Assembly (NCBI GenBank): GCA_947623915.1
Contig: CANQIB010000008.1
Coordinates: forward strand, 55,705 to 119,704
Length of the DNA stretch: 64,000 nucleotides
Direction: 5' to 3'
Origin: an uncultured Ruminiclostridium sp.
Lineage (GTDB): Bacteria > Bacillota > Clostridia > Oscillospirales > Ruminococcaceae
This document shows positions 31,889 to 39,964 of the stretch, in pieces. The notes under the pieces are model-generated. The model saw only the letters and a list, made by a program, of their open reading frames with translations, did no database searches and had not been told where the DNA came from. Made by a program: the position numbers and the translations under genes. The first letter of the stretch is position 1, and each line of letters begins with the position of its first letter.

Positions 31889-33057
31889 TGTTTGCTTTCC
31901 TCAAGAAAATGTTTCATTCGTTCGAGCGCGGTCATGATATGCTCCAGCGAATACGCATAGGAAATTCTGATGTATCCCTCTCCGCACGGACCGAAAGCGT
32001 CGCCGGGAACGACCGCCACCTTATACGACTGCACCAGCTTTTCACAAAACTCCTGCGAGGTCATGCCGGTGCTTTTTATCGAGGGAAATATGTAAAACGC
32101 GCCTTCCGGCTCAAAACATTCCAGCCCCAGCTTTCGCACGCCGTCCACTATTAGTCTTCTGCGCATATCGTATTCCGTGCGCATATATTCGATGTCCTTG
32201 TCACATTCGGTCATGGCGACAATAGCGGCATACTGGCTCACGGTAGGGGAGGACATTATCGCATACTGGTGTATCTTCAACATTTGAGTTATTATCTCTT
32301 TCGGAGCGGCCGCAAATCCTAATCTCCAGCCCGTCATTGCGTAAGCCTTGGAAAAGCCGTTTATCACGATCGTCCTTTCCTCCATGCCGTCTATTTCCGC
32401 TATCGAGATATGTTTTTCTCTGCCGTAGGTAAGCTCACTGTATATCTCGTCGGAGATAACTATTATATCGGTGCCTCTCAGAACATCCGCTATCGCCTCA
32501 AGCTCCGCCTTCCTCATTACCGCGCCGGTAGGGTTGTTCGGATAAGGCAGTACGAGCGCTTTAGTCCTGGGGGTGATATGCGCTTTGAGGGCTTCGGCGG
32601 TCAGCTTGAAGTTGTCTTCTTCCTTGGTTTCGATGGGAACGGGTACTCCGTTTGCCAGCTTTACGATAGGAGCATAGCAGACAAAGCTCGGCTGCGGTAC
32701 CAATACTTCGTCGCCGCTGTCTGTCAAAGCCCGTATCGCAAGGTCTATCGCCTCCGAGCCGCCCACGGTGACTACCAACTGATGTTCGGGGTCGTATCTT
32801 ATATGTATCCTTTTATACAGATAGTCGGATATCACCTTGCGCAGCTCCATAAGTCCGGCATTTGCCGTATAGCTCGTGCGTCCCTGCTCAAGTATATGCA
32901 CAGCCTCTTTCCTGACTTCCCACGGACTTTTGAAATCGGGCTCGCCGACCGAAAGCGAAATAACGTCCTTTACCGAAGCGGCAATATCAAAAAATTTCCT
33001 TATGCCGGAAAACTCCAGGCTCTGCACTTTTTTCGATAAAATATTGCTGTAATCCAT
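31885..33057 (-). CDS. class I/II PLP-dependent aminotransferase
   Basis: A 390-residue fold-type I enzyme. SVGEPDFKSPWEVRKEAV and RTSYTANAGLMELRKVIS form the N-terminal substrate region, VTVGGSEAIDLAIRAL and YPNNPTGAVM are cofactor-binding motifs, ISDEIYSELTY carries the Asp and Tyr contacts, and the Schiff-base Lys is in INGFSKAYAMTGWRLGF. Its branch is the aspartate/alanine-type group; substrate not assignable. ATG 33057 overlaps the lrp stop (TGATG), so it is probably translated from, and perhaps controlled by, the adjacent Lrp protein. Confidence 0.93.
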   Translation of the reverse strand: MDYSNILSKKVQSLEFSGIRKFFDIAASVKDVISLSVGEPDFKSPWEVRKEAVHILEQGRTSYTANAGLMELRKVISDYLYKRIHIRYDPEHQLVVTVGGSEAIDLAIRALTDSGDEVLVPQPSFVCYAPIVKLANGVPVPIETKEEDNFKLTAEALKAHITPRTKALVLPYPNNPTGAVMRKAELEAIADVLRGTDIIVISDEIYSELTYGREKHISIAEIDGMEERTIVINGFSKAYAMTGWRLGFAAAPKEIITQMLKIHQYAIMSSPTVSQYAAIVAMTECDKDIEYMRTEYDMRRRLIVDGVRKLGLECFEPEGAFYIFPSIKSTGMTSQEFCEKLVQSYKVAVVPGDAFGPCGEGYIRISYAYSLEHIMTALERMKHFLEESKQ

Positions 33058-33542
33058 CACGGAGAAACAAGACTCCTTTCATCTGTATCTCTGGTGAACA
33101 TTTTATCCTTTTCCTTGTATCTGTGGAGTATAAAATGCGTGGTAGTGCTTATAACTCCGTCCAGCGGCGCAAGACGCTCGGTCACGAACATAGCGACCTC
33201 GCGCAGGTTTCTGCCCTTTATCGTTACCGAAAGGTCGTAGCCGCCGCTCATAAGGTAGACCGACGACACCTCTCTGTAAGCGGCTATTTTGTCCGCTACC
33301 CCGTCATATCCGCAGCTTGCCTGCGGAGATACCTTGACGTCTATCAGCGCGCAGACAAAGTTTTTGTCCTGCTTTTCATCATTGGTTATAGCGGTATAGC
33401 CGATTATTATGCCGTCGTCCTCAAGCTCCTCTATCATTTTTTCGACTTCTTTCGGGGTAACGTCCAGCATAACGGCTATCCGTTCGTTCGAGATACGCGC
33501 GTCCTGACGCAAAATGTTGATTATCTGCTCCTTGACATTCAT
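33057..33542 (-). CDS. Lrp/AsnC family regulator
   Basis: A 161-residue feast/famine regulator. The helix-turn-helix INILRQDARISNERIAVMLD, then EVEKMIEELEDDGII, is followed by an alpha-beta ligand domain (GYTAITNDEKQDKNFVCALI; VYLMSGGYDLSVTIKG). The C-terminal tail after residue 140 is unusually long and basic (LHRYKEKDKMFTRDTDERSL). The immediate overlap with an aminotransferase gene suggests an amino-acid ligand. Confidence 0.9.
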   Translation of the reverse strand: MNVKEQIINILRQDARISNERIAVMLDVTPKEVEKMIEELEDDGIIIGYTAITNDEKQDKNFVCALIDVKVSPQASCGYDGVADKIAAYREVSSVYLMSGGYDLSVTIKGRNLREVAMFVTERLAPLDGVISTTTHFILHRYKEKDKMFTRDTDERSLVSP

Positions 33543-33568
33543 ACCTGTTGTCCTCCTTTAAGCGGCTG

Positions 33569-34384
33569 TCATATTTTGATAAATTCGGGAACGCGGTTTT
33601 TATAAAACGCGAGATATTCAAAGCCCGACCGTTTTGCCATCTCGGTGCATTGTGCTATGCCTTTTCCGAGGTCCTCCGTACAATGCGCGTCCGAGCCTAT
33701 CGTCAGTATCTTACCGCCAAGCTCCCTATATAACGTGACGTAGTATTCGTCGGGCAGGGGAACTCCTATTTGCTGCCTAAGTCCGCTGCTGTTTATCTCT
33801 ATCCCCATGCCGTTTTTAATAAGGGTGGAGAATATCTCCTTTATTATCGGCAAATATTTATCCATGTCTATCCGTATGCCGAACAGACCCGTTATGTACC
33901 TGAGCGGGTAGGTCAAATGCCCCAGAACGTCGAATTTCCCCCAGCACGCCATTTCCAACAGCTCTTCAAAATACAGCTTCATCAGCATATCCGCGTCGAC
34001 TTTGCCGTAATCCAAAAAGTAGAAATCGTCCCAACCGCTGCACATATGCAAAGAGCCGATTATAAAATCGTACTTATAGGACGAAAGCATACGCTCGGTA
34101 AGAGCCATATCCTGAAGCGGCTGCCCAAGCTCCACGCCGTAGCACATATTTATCTTGCCGTCATACTTTGCAATAAGCTCCGGCATTATCTCGGAGGCTC
34201 TTTTTACCGGCTCTTCGTAAGGGTATTCCTCGTCGTAGAACTTGTTTATCTCCAAATGGTCGGTAAGGGCATAGTAACTTATCCCAAGCTCGCAGGCACG
34301 CCGTATCATCTCCTCCGGCGAATTCCGCCCGTCGGGCGAAAGGTCGGAGTGATTATGAACGTCCATTATTATTTTGTTTTCCAT
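33569..34384 (-). CDS. PHP-domain phosphatase, histidinol-phosphatase-like
   Basis: A 271-residue PHP-fold protein. The metal-binding motifs are MDVHNHSDLSPDG near the start, YYALTDHLE near 40, the Glu in CYGVELGQP near 82, IIGSLHMCSG near 110, DVLGHLTYP near 150 and TIGSDAHCTED near 228. The set matches HisK-type histidinol phosphate phosphatases. No other his gene is nearby, so the substrate is uncertain. It is the promoter-proximal gene of the lrp-aminotransferase-ispE run. Confidence 0.88.
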   Translation of the reverse strand: MENKIIMDVHNHSDLSPDGRNSPEEMIRRACELGISYYALTDHLEINKFYDEEYPYEEPVKRASEIMPELIAKYDGKINMCYGVELGQPLQDMALTERMLSSYKYDFIIGSLHMCSGWDDFYFLDYGKVDADMLMKLYFEELLEMACWGKFDVLGHLTYPLRYITGLFGIRIDMDKYLPIIKEIFSTLIKNGMGIEINSSGLRQQIGVPLPDEYYVTLYRELGGKILTIGSDAHCTEDLGKGIAQCTEMAKRSGFEYLAFYKNRVPEFIKI

Positions 34385-34462
34385 TCTGCCGCCTTCTTAT
34401 CCGCGGTAAAGCGCGTTTTTTGTATTTATGTAAGTAACCGTTCAGTTGTAACATTCTTCTAT

Positions 34463-34491
34463 ATTGTATCACAAAATGTGCGTTTTGTCTA
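34463..34491 (-). promoter_or_regulatory. promoter of the PHP-lrp-aminotransferase-ispE run
   Basis: Minus-strand TAGACA (34486-34491) and TACAAT (34463-34468) with 17-bp spacing. Confidence 0.6.
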
Positions 34492-34550
34492 TCTTTAATC
34501 TAAAAAAAACGGAAAAAGTTTTCGTTTTCGGATTTTGCGGTGATATACGA

Positions 34551-34579
34551 TTGACAAAACATAAAAAAACAAGTATAAT
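34551..34579 (+). promoter_or_regulatory. promoter of the ACT-PFL pair
   Basis: TTGACA (34551-34556) and TATAAT (34574-34579) with 17-bp spacing lie 42 bp before the ACT gene start. Confidence 0.9.
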
Positions 34580-34621
34580 ATTTTTTGGAAAAAGATCATT
34601 CTTTTAAAGAAAGGAATCGCT

Positions 34622-34891
34622 ATGAGAGCAGTAATAACGGTAATAGGCAAGGACACCGTGGGAATACTTGCCAAAATAAGCACCGAATGTGCCAAAAACG
34701 GAGTAAACATAATGGACGTTTCACAGACGGTCATGCAGGATATGTTCGTTATGACCATGCTTGCCGATATGGGACAAAGCACCATCGACTGTCCCGAACT
34801 TTCGGACAGGCTTACCGAATGTGTCAGCGGTATGGGGCTTCAGATCCATGTAATGCACGAGGATATTTTTAACTCCATGCACAATATATGA
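34622..34891 (+). CDS. ACT domain protein (UPF0237)
   Basis: An 89-residue stand-alone ACT domain: MRAVITVIGKDTVGILAKIS with the usual Gly in the ligand loop, then VNIMDVSQTVMQDMFVMTML. Small ACT proteins bind amino acids or other small ligands. It is encoded 18 bp before the PFL-like gene, a pairing conserved widely in bacteria and archaea, so it may regulate that protein. Strong ribosome binding site AAAGAAAGG. Confidence 0.92.
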   Translation: MRAVITVIGKDTVGILAKISTECAKNGVNIMDVSQTVMQDMFVMTMLADMGQSTIDCPELSDRLTECVSGMGLQIHVMHEDIFNSMHNI

Positions 34892-34909
34892 ATGGGGGAA
34901 AGACTGTAA

Positions 34910-36265
34910 ATGTTTACAACAAACGATATTCTCGAAACCATCAAGATGATACAGGAGGAAAACCTCGACATTCGCACGATAACCATGGGCATATCGCTGC
35001 TCGACTGCATTGACAGCGATATCGACCGCTCCTGCGCAAAAATATACGAAAAAATGATGCGGCTTGCGGAAAATCACGTCAAGACAGGTGAAACTATCGA
35101 AAAGCGTTACGGAATACCCATAATAAACAAGCGCCTTTCGGTAACTCCTGTTTCTATGCTTGCTGCCGCGACAAAGGGCAGTCCCGTAAAGTTTGCCTTG
35201 ACGTTGCAGAAAGTCGCCGACGCGGTCGGAGTAAACTATGTGGGAGGATATTCCGCGCTGGTACATAAAGGCTTTTCGGCGGGCGACCGTGAGCTTATCG
35301 ACTCCATACCCGAAGCGCTTTCCGTGACTACCAAGGTATGCTCGTCGGTAAACATAGGCTCTACCAGAGCAGGTATAAATATGGACGCCGCCGCGCTCAT
35401 GGGAAAGATAATAAAGCAGGCTGCCGAGGCTACCGCCGCCGACCATTGTTTCGGAGCGGCAAAGATAGTGGTGTTCTGCAACGCCGTCGAGGACAATCCG
35501 TTCATGGCGGGCGCTTTTCACGGCACGGGAGAGCCGGACGCGGTGATAAACGTCGGCGTCAGCGGTCCGGGAGTGGTACGCGCCAAGCTGGAAAAAATGC
35601 CCGACGCGTCCATTGACGAGCTTGCCGAGGCGATAAAGAAAACCGCCTTCAAAATTACGCGAATGGGACAGCTCGTGGGAACGCAGGCGGCAAAAATGCT
35701 GGGCATACCGTTCGGCATAGTGGACCTTTCGCTTGCGCCTACTCCCGCGGTAGGCGACAGCGTAGCGCATATACTTGAGGAAATGGGACTTGAAAAGTGC
35801 GGCACGCACGGCACTACCGCAGCGTTGGCGCTGCTCAACGACGCGGTAAAAAAAGGCGGCGTTATGGCGTCGTCCAGCGTGGGCGGCCTGTCGGGAGCGT
35901 TCATACCCGTATCGGAGGACGCGGGCATGATAGACGCGGTAAACGCGGGCGCGCTTTCCATAGAAAAGCTGGAGGCTATGACGGCGGTATGCTCGGTAGG
36001 ACTTGACATGATAGTAGTTCCCGGCAACACTCCCGCCGATACGGTCGCAGCTATTATCGCCGATGAAGCGGCTATAGGCATGGTCAACAGCAAGACCACC
36101 GCGGTGAGAGTCATACCCGCTATAGGAATGAAAGAGGGAGAAACTCTGGAATTTGGCGGGCTGTTTGGCAGCGGTCCCGTCATGCCTTTGAATTCATACT
36201 CGTCCTCAAAATTTATTTCCAGAGGCGGCAGGATACCCGCTCCGCTGCAAAGTCTGAAAAACTGA
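34910..36265 (+). CDS. PFL family protein (UPF0210/DUF711)
   Basis: A 451-residue protein of the UPF0210 family, which shares the glycyl-radical-enzyme-like fold but has no known reaction. Typical segments are [20 protein letters not shown] near residue 21, [18 protein letters not shown] near 64, [33 protein letters not shown] and [23 protein letters not shown] end ([14 protein letters not shown]). The ACT partner gene is immediately upstream. No terminator is obvious after it. Confidence 0.93.
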   Translation: MFTTNDILETIKMIQEENLDIRTITMGISLLDCIDSDIDRSCAKIYEKMMRLAENHVKTGETIEKRYGIPIINKRLSVTPVSMLAAATKGSPVKFALTLQKVADAVGVNYVGGYSALVHKGFSAGDRELIDSIPEALSVTTKVCSSVNIGSTRAGINMDAAALMGKIIKQAAEATAADHCFGAAKIVVFCNAVEDNPFMAGAFHGTGEPDAVINVGVSGPGVVRAKLEKMPDASIDELAEAIKKTAFKITRMGQLVGTQAAKMLGIPFGIVDLSLAPTPAVGDSVAHILEEMGLEKCGTHGTTAALALLNDAVKKGGVMASSSVGGLSGAFIPVSEDAGMIDAVNAGALSIEKLEAMTAVCSVGLDMIVVPGNTPADTVAAIIADEAAIGMVNSKTTAVRVIPAIGMKEGETLEFGGLFGSGPVMPLNSYSSSKFISRGGRIPAPLQSLKN

Positions 36266-36387
36266 GCCGTCTTTGGGCAGCTTGAAAATACCGTTTCGCC
36301 TTGACGGGCATATACTTCTTTGCGGATGCCGACACACTTTTTCGGCGGATAGAATATACTGAAATGTAACAAAATCTGCAAAAGGAG

Positions 36388-36987
36388 ATGTGCCAAGCGG
36401 CACAAGCGACTGCTATGAACCTTTCAAACTGCTTTAGCTGTGAAACGCAGCAATATTTAAAGGAATATAAATGTATTCTTGAAAAGATGGTGGAAAAAAT
36501 AAATTCCGCCTGCCTTAACAACAGCATATCCTACAACTTTATCGCGCAGATGCTTCCGCATCACGCCGCGGCGATAGAGATGAGCGAGGAGCTGCTTGAA
36601 TATTCCGACAATAGGGAACTGGTATGTATCTGCAAAAACATAATCTGCGAGCAAAAAAAGAGCATAAACGATATGCTTTGCATACAGGAGGGGAGCGCGC
36701 GCTTTTGCAGCTCCGGCAAATGCCTTGCGGAATACTCCTGCGCCACGCAGAAGATATTGCAAAATATGTTCTCAAAAATGCGGTGCGCGGCTGAGACCGA
36801 CTGCATAGAATGTAATTTTTTAAGAGAAATGATACCGCACCACGAGGGAGCGGTCTGCATGAGCGAAAATCTCTTGAAATACGATATATGCCCCGGACTT
36901 GTTCCCATCGCAAGGAGCATCATAACAAACCAAAAACGCGGCATTTGCGAAATGAAACGCCTGTGCCGAGAGTTAAAGTGCCTTTAA
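36388..36987 (+). CDS. cysteine-rich tandem DUF305 protein
   Basis: A 199-residue protein made of two DUF305-like four-helix units. Each carries the signature PHH plus a helix: QMLPHHAAAIEMSEELL (His58, His59) and EMIPHHEGAVCMSENLL (His151, His152). There are about 20 cysteines, far more than usual, many in pairs such as NCFSC, CICKNIIC and CIEC. DUF305 domains bind metal ions through His and Met; here cysteines could add ligands. No signal peptide, so it is cytoplasmic or shell-associated. The start is uncertain: ATG 36388 abuts AAAGGAG with no spacing, and ATG 36415 has no site. Confidence 0.72.
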   Translation: MCQAAQATAMNLSNCFSCETQQYLKEYKCILEKMVEKINSACLNNSISYNFIAQMLPHHAAAIEMSEELLEYSDNRELVCICKNIICEQKKSINDMLCIQEGSARFCSSGKCLAEYSCATQKILQNMFSKMRCAAETDCIECNFLREMIPHHEGAVCMSENLLKYDICPGLVPIARSIITNQKRGICEMKRLCRELKCL

Positions 36988-36993
36988 AATTTA

Positions 36994-37029
36994 AAAACGA
37001 GTCGGTCATCACCATGACCGGCTCGTTTT
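36994..37029. terminator. bidirectional terminator
   Basis: AAAACGAGTCGGTCAT (36994-37009) and its near-perfect complement (37014-37029, one G-T pair) form a 16-bp stem with A and T runs on the two sides. It lies between the convergent DUF305 and spoVT genes. Confidence 0.85.
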
Positions 37030-37042
37030 GTATATTCGATTA

Positions 37043-37588
37043 TTACACCTGCTCCATCTGTTTTCCGAAATATAACGCCGCCGCTTCAACAAGAGCCGTC
37101 TGTTTGTCGTCTACCGTGGAATTATCGTCCTTTGCGAGCATTATGACCGCGCCGTTGACGTCGCCCTCCGCCATTATCGGGGCGCAGGCTATCGCAAATT
37201 TGTTTACCCCCTCGATGGGATTCAGCTTTTCCTCTCCCGCCGTTTTATGATAAAGAGATCTTCTCTGTTCGATAAGGTCCTCCAGCGAGCTTGATACTCT
37301 GCGTTCGAGGACTTCCTTCTTTTGTATTCCCGACGCGGCTATAACATGGTCGCGGTCGCATATCACCGTGGGAAATCCGCCCACTTTATAAAGCACGTCG
37401 GCGTACTGATCCGCGCTTCCCGACATTTCGCCGACAGGGGAGTATTTTCTGAATATCACCTCTCCGTCGACACTGGTGTATATTTCAAGGGGCGTACCTT
37501 CTCTTATTCTCATGGTACGCCTTATTTCTTTAGGTATTACGACCCGTCCGAGATCGTCTATTCTTCTGACTATTCCTGTAGCTTTCAT
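37043..37588 (-). CDS. spoVT: stage V sporulation protein T
   Basis: A 181-residue SpoVT. The N-terminal AbrB-type swapped-hairpin DNA-binding domain is MKATGIVRRIDDLGRVVIPK followed by IRRTMRIREGTPLEIYTS (residues 1-50). The C-terminal GAF-like domain (about 60-181) contains VIAASGIQKKEVLERRVSSS and GAVIMLAKDDNSTVDDKQTAL. SpoVT controls late forespore gene expression, so the organism very probably makes endospores. AAAGGAAA precedes ATG 37588. A sigma-G-like promoter is visible upstream. Confidence 0.95.
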   Translation of the reverse strand: MKATGIVRRIDDLGRVVIPKEIRRTMRIREGTPLEIYTSVDGEVIFRKYSPVGEMSGSADQYADVLYKVGGFPTVICDRDHVIAASGIQKKEVLERRVSSSLEDLIEQRRSLYHKTAGEEKLNPIEGVNKFAIACAPIMAEGDVNGAVIMLAKDDNSTVDDKQTALVEAAALYFGKQMEQV

Positions 37589-37656
37589 ATATAAAATTTC
37601 CTTTCGTTTTGGTTTTTACGGTTCTCTTTACCGCTCTGAATAGCTTTCGCATAACT

Positions 37657-37685
37657 TATTATCCCGTTTTTTAAGTCGAATATGC
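37657..37685 (-). promoter_or_regulatory. possible sigma-G promoter for spoVT
   Basis: Minus-strand GCATA (37681-37685) and GATAATA (37657-37663) with a 17-bp spacer match the forespore sigma-G pattern GNATA and CATNNTA except for one base. spoVT is sigma-G dependent in Bacillus, hence the proposal. The gene-free interval 37589-37908 holds this and the divergent sigma-A promoter. Confidence 0.4.
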
Positions 37686-37758
37686 AAAAAAACAGCCGAA
37701 TTTTACGTTTAATGATAAAAAATGAAAGCAAAAAAATCTAAAAAACCGTTCGCCGTAA

Positions 37759-37787
37759 TTTGACATCGGGCGGTAATTATGATATAC
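37759..37787 (+). promoter_or_regulatory. promoter of the tepA-ylzJ unit
   Basis: TTGACA (37759-37764) and TATACT (37782-37787) with a 17-bp spacer lie 121 bp before the tepA start. Confidence 0.8.
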
Positions 37788-37908
37788 TAATATAGTATAT
37801 GTTCGTTTGATTTCGGACAGGGCATTTTTGCAGCTTAATTTCCGTTTCGCGTATATTCAAAAGCAGCCGTGAAAAACTAACCTTAATAAAATTTGAAAGG
37901 GTGTTTTT

Positions 37909-38787
37909 ATGCAGGATCGCTTTGAAAACGACAACGAAGAAACGGAGGAGGAAAACTGCTCACAGGACGTGCCCGCGGACGCTCAAATATCCGACAACGG
38001 TATCTGCGCTTTGGAAAACGCAAAGCATAATATCCATTGCCTTACGGTCATAGGGCAGATAGAGGGTCATTATATCCTGCCGGCGCAAAACAAAACCACC
38101 AAGTACGAGCATATCATGCCGGCGCTGGTTGCTATCGAGCAGGACAAGACCATCGAGGGGCTGCTCATAATCCTTAATACCGTCGGCGGGGACGTTGAGG
38201 CGGGTCTGGCTATCTCCGAGCTTATCGCGGGAATGTCAAAGCCCACGGTCTCCATAGTAGTAGGCGGCGGACATTCGATAGGTGTGCCGCTTGCGGTAAG
38301 CGCCAAGCGCAGCTTTATCGTACCCTCCGCTACCATGACTATCCACCCCGTTCGTATGAACGGTATGCTGTTGGGAATACCCCAGACGCTTTCGTATTTT
38401 GAGCGTATGCAGGAGCGTATAATCGAATTTGTCTGCAAAAACAGCCGTATCGACGCCGCCCGTTTTCGTGAGCTTATGATGAAAAAGGACGAGCTGGTAA
38501 TGGACGTAGGTTCGGTCTTGGACGGAAAAGCGGCGGTAAACGAGGGGCTTATAGACGGACTGGGAGGTCTGAGCGATGCTGTGGATTGTTTGTATTCTCT
38601 GATAGAAAGCAGCGCTCCCGATACCGTCAAAAAAACTGCGACAAAGGTACGCAGACAGCGAGCCGTGTCTTCCGTCAGAGTATGCGACGACGGCTCAGAC
38701 GGCAGAGTGTCCGCAAAGGTGCATACTTTCAGAGAGTACCGTCCGCATACCCTGCGAGCGACCGGCATGAAAGGCAGGACGTTATGA
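37909..38787 (+). CDS. tepA: ClpP-class serine protease TepA
   Basis: A 292-residue ClpP-like protein of the TepA group. TVIGQIEGHYILPAQNKTTK lies near residue 45 and ILNTVGGDVEAGLAISEL near 88. The nucleophile region VVGGGHSIGVPLAVSAKRSF is near 118 and IHPVRMNGMLLGIPQT holds the candidate His. The N-terminal 30 residues are acidic and the C-terminal 50 basic. In Bacillus TepA aids protein export and spore development. The stop overlaps the ylzJ start (ATGA), a pairing seen in Bacillus. Confidence 0.9.
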   Translation: MQDRFENDNEETEEENCSQDVPADAQISDNGICALENAKHNIHCLTVIGQIEGHYILPAQNKTTKYEHIMPALVAIEQDKTIEGLLIILNTVGGDVEAGLAISELIAGMSKPTVSIVVGGGHSIGVPLAVSAKRSFIVPSATMTIHPVRMNGMLLGIPQTLSYFERMQERIIEFVCKNSRIDAARFRELMMKKDELVMDVGSVLDGKAAVNEGLIDGLGGLSDAVDCLYSLIESSAPDTVKKTATKVRRQRAVSSVRVCDDGSDGRVSAKVHTFREYRPHTLRATGMKGRTL

Positions 38788-38987
38788 TACTTCACACCGT
38801 TATAAGCGAAGACGATATTTTTCGTGCCGACCCCGCCCAAAAGACCGTATTTCGCAGAGTAAACGGCGGTCTGGTCGAACTGGAGGAAACGCCGCGCGGG
38901 GCTGTGGTAAACCGCCTGTATTCGACAGATCCCGCAATGTATCTCGACAAAAGATACCTCCCAAGGACAAAATTTAATCTCAAATGA
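38784..38987 (+). CDS. ylzJ: YlzJ-like protein
   Basis: A 67-residue protein: ILHTVISEDDIFRADPAQKT, VNGGLVELEETPRGAVVNRL, then STDPAMYLDKRYLPRTKFNL. The xP..YL....PG pattern and the position directly after tepA match YlzJ. It overlaps the tepA stop by 4 bp, so translation is coupled. Role unknown; the pair is probably sporulation-associated. A short ACGGGCT-A-AGCCCGT hairpin follows at 38998-39012. Confidence 0.82.
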   Translation: MILHTVISEDDIFRADPAQKTVFRRVNGGLVELEETPRGAVVNRLYSTDPAMYLDKRYLPRTKFNLK

Positions 38988-39044
38988 ATAAAATTAAACG
39001 GGCTAAGCCCGTACATATATTTCAAAACCTGAAAGGAAAACGAT

Positions 39045-39908
39045 ATGGATTACATAAGTATGATAATACAGGGCGTTATACAGGGGCTCACCGAGTTTTT
39101 GCCTGTATCAAGCTCAGGACATTTATCGGTGGTTCAACATTTTATGAACGTGGGCGAGGAAAGTCTGCTGGTTTCCGTCGTACTGCACCTCGGCACGCTT
39201 TTGGCGGTGCTGATAGCGTTTTTCCCGACGATAGCGGGCATGGTGCTGGAATTTTTCCTTACGATAAAGGATCTGTTTACCGGCAAATTTTCCTGGAAAA
39301 ATATGAACGCCAATCGGCGTATGATGTTTATGGTGATAATTTCCACCGCGCTGCTTGTGCCCGTTTACTTTTTCAAAGACTTTTTCACGAGCTTCGAGGG
39401 GGACAACGATATAATATTCGAGGGCGTTGCGTTCTTGTTTACCGCCGTGCTCCTCTTTATGTCCGACAAGTGCGTTAAGGGCAACAAGACGGGGGATAAA
39501 ATGAAGGTCGGCGACGCTGTCGCGGTAGGCGCTATGCAATGCGTCGCGCTCTTTCCGGGAGTATCCCGCTCCGGCTCTACCACCGCGACGGGAATATTCT
39601 GCGGACTTACCAGAGAGACCGCAGTCACGTTTTCGTTTATACTCGGTATCCCCGCTATACTCGGAGGCAGCGTGCTTGAGATAGGCGACGCTTTCCAAAG
39701 CGCGGCGGATATAGACTGGGCGGTTATGGGAGTAGGCTTTGCGGCAGCCGCGATAGTGGGTCTGCTGGCGATTTTCCTTGTAAAGCTGCTGATAAAGAAA
39801 GACCTTTTCAGAATATTCGGCGTATATACGGCTCTGCTCGGACTGGGCTGCATAGGAGTCGGGGCGTATGAGCTTGTTACCGGTTCACATTTCATAGTGG
39901 TATTCTGA
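39045..39908 (+). CDS. uppP: undecaprenyl-diphosphatase (BacA/UppP)
   Basis: A 287-residue membrane phosphatase that recycles the peptidoglycan lipid carrier and gives bacitracin tolerance. Eight or so helices are predicted. The catalytic signatures are IQGLTEFLPVSSSGHL near residues 13-28 and FPGVSRSGSTTATGIF near 167-182. AAAGGAAA lies upstream of ATG 39045. The ftsK/spoIIIE gene follows 56 bp later in the same direction. Confidence 0.96.
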   Translation: MDYISMIIQGVIQGLTEFLPVSSSGHLSVVQHFMNVGEESLLVSVVLHLGTLLAVLIAFFPTIAGMVLEFFLTIKDLFTGKFSWKNMNANRRMMFMVIISTALLVPVYFFKDFFTSFEGDNDIIFEGVAFLFTAVLLFMSDKCVKGNKTGDKMKVGDAVAVGAMQCVALFPGVSRSGSTTATGIFCGLTRETAVTFSFILGIPAILGGSVLEIGDAFQSAADIDWAVMGVGFAAAAIVGLLAIFLVKLLIKKDLFRIFGVYTALLGLGCIGVGAYELVTGSHFIVVF

Positions 39909-39964
39909 TACACGGCACGGTCTTATGCCGTCGGGGATAAAAATAGTTGAACGGAGGAACTGCA

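Noticed and set aside
34721..35809. 362-residue minus-strand open frame within the PFL-like gene
   Set aside because: Antisense shadow; the plus-strand protein matches UPF0210 over its full length.
38998..39012. Hairpin ACGGGCT-A-AGCCCGT before uppP as a terminator or attenuator
   Set aside because: The loop is only one base and no T run follows; probably chance or a minor structure.
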